A stretch of 64,000 nucleotides of DNA from Whitmania pigra. Lineage: Eukaryota > Annelida > Clitellata > Hirudinida > Haemopidae. The notes beneath the pieces were generated by a model. The model saw only the letters and a list, made by a program, of their open reading frames with translations, was not told where the DNA came from and made no database searches. Numbering within the stretch: position 1 is the stretch's first letter; the number at the start of each line of letters is the position of its first letter. Both the position numbers and the translations under genes were made by a program. This document shows positions 63,460 through 64,000 of this stretch, in pieces. The DNA lies in contig JAJTWR010000278.1 in assembly GCA_021613335.1 (NCBI GenBank), positions 885,501 to 949,500 of the forward strand, given 5' to 3'.

Positions 63460-63840
63460 GTGTTTTATTTTTACCACTTCCGACGTAAAATTTTTAGTAG
63501 CTGTGGAGTGTGTGGTCCCCGCCAAAGTGTTCAAGATCTGCCCTTGCTCAGGACTCGTTACGGCTCGTCAAGACTGATTACGTTCGAAGAAATGCGAGGT
63601 CCTATTCAGTCGGGTCGTCAGGCTGTTGGGTGGAACCACTTCGCAAAATGGTCTGAGTCTTGCCCTGCGGTTAGGGCAAGGCTTAGTATTCAGGAGAGGA
63701 GAAGAGATTTGGAAAAAGATCCAGTCATTAGTGCAGTGCAGCAGGCACAGCAGGGTCGATGGACCGCATGGGAAGACGTGGTTCAGCGTTCCATCGGTTG
63801 GAACGAGATATGGAAACATTCTGATAAGATCGATTTATGA
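63460..63840 (+). pseudogene. Retroelement-type ORF fragment
   Basis: The frame reads GRQAVGWNHFAKWSES, then AVQQAQQGRWTAWEDVVQRS and IGWNEIWKHSDKI. Shortly after its stop, another frame gives FSLRTICEDG and LTEDCKGELCGG-like residues. This is the part that normally precedes the ELTVPWE region seen at 10229. The window ends before any such continuation. Frame-broken fragment; not a host gene. Confidence 0.6.
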
Positions 63841-64000
63841 CCAACTTCTCTCTAAGGACAATTTGCGAAGATGGGGTTTGACGGAAGACTGTAAAGGTGA
63901 GCTCTGCGGCGGCTTCGAGACCAAGCCGCGATATCTATTATTAGCAACGCTTACGACCTCTCATCTCCCAAATCCAACACGATGCTGCCTCTGCAGCCTC

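Overview
The window is nuclear DNA from an animal. It is AT-rich, and its genes are split by many introns. It carries homeobox genes, a tetraspanin, an ectoapyrase-family gene and a eukaryotic ribosomal protein gene, buried in DNA transposons, LINE fragments, a tRNA-derived SINE and long trinucleotide arrays. I cannot name the phylum from sequence alone; a fast-evolving invertebrate (tunicate, cnidarian or other) would fit. All gene models below were spliced by eye. Each was kept only when its exons joined in one open frame with plausible splice sites.

Layout. 1-3.4 kb: nothing convincing. 3.4-7.1 kb (-): complete seven-exon tetraspanin (277 aa). 7.6-10.6 kb: hAT-type transposon pieces and a retroelement ORF fragment. 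11.8-17.4 kb (+): six-exon paired-like homeobox gene (607 aa). 18.6-20.1 kb: Tigger/pogo-like relic and a 250-bp GAT/GATGAC array. 20.1-21.2 kb: a hAT with matching ends. 21.4-23.9 kb (-): GDA1/CD39 nucleoside phosphatase. 25.0-25.4 kb: AAT array. 26.6-34.9 kb: nested transposons with readable target-site duplications. 36.3-41.0 kb (+): three-exon NK3 homeobox gene with an eh1/TN motif. 41.3-58.4 kb (-): fourteen-exon, 1317-aa single-pass receptor with fibronectin-III/cytokine-receptor-like domains. Its introns hold a hAT-Charlie, a pogo, a mariner, a LINE and SINEs. 58.9-59.5 kb: short TIR element. 60.2-60.96 kb (+): RPL26. 61.9-63.3 kb: exact 675-bp tandem duplication. 63.4-64 kb: retroelement ORF fragment.

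The genes do not form a pathway. NK3 and the receptor are tail to tail, about 310 bp apart. The most novel-looking items are the receptor (degenerate WSxWS-like motifs, a long acidic insert, a long serine-rich tail), the paired-like gene with its unusual N-terminal module, and a young-looking SINE family whose copies sit between clear target-site duplications.
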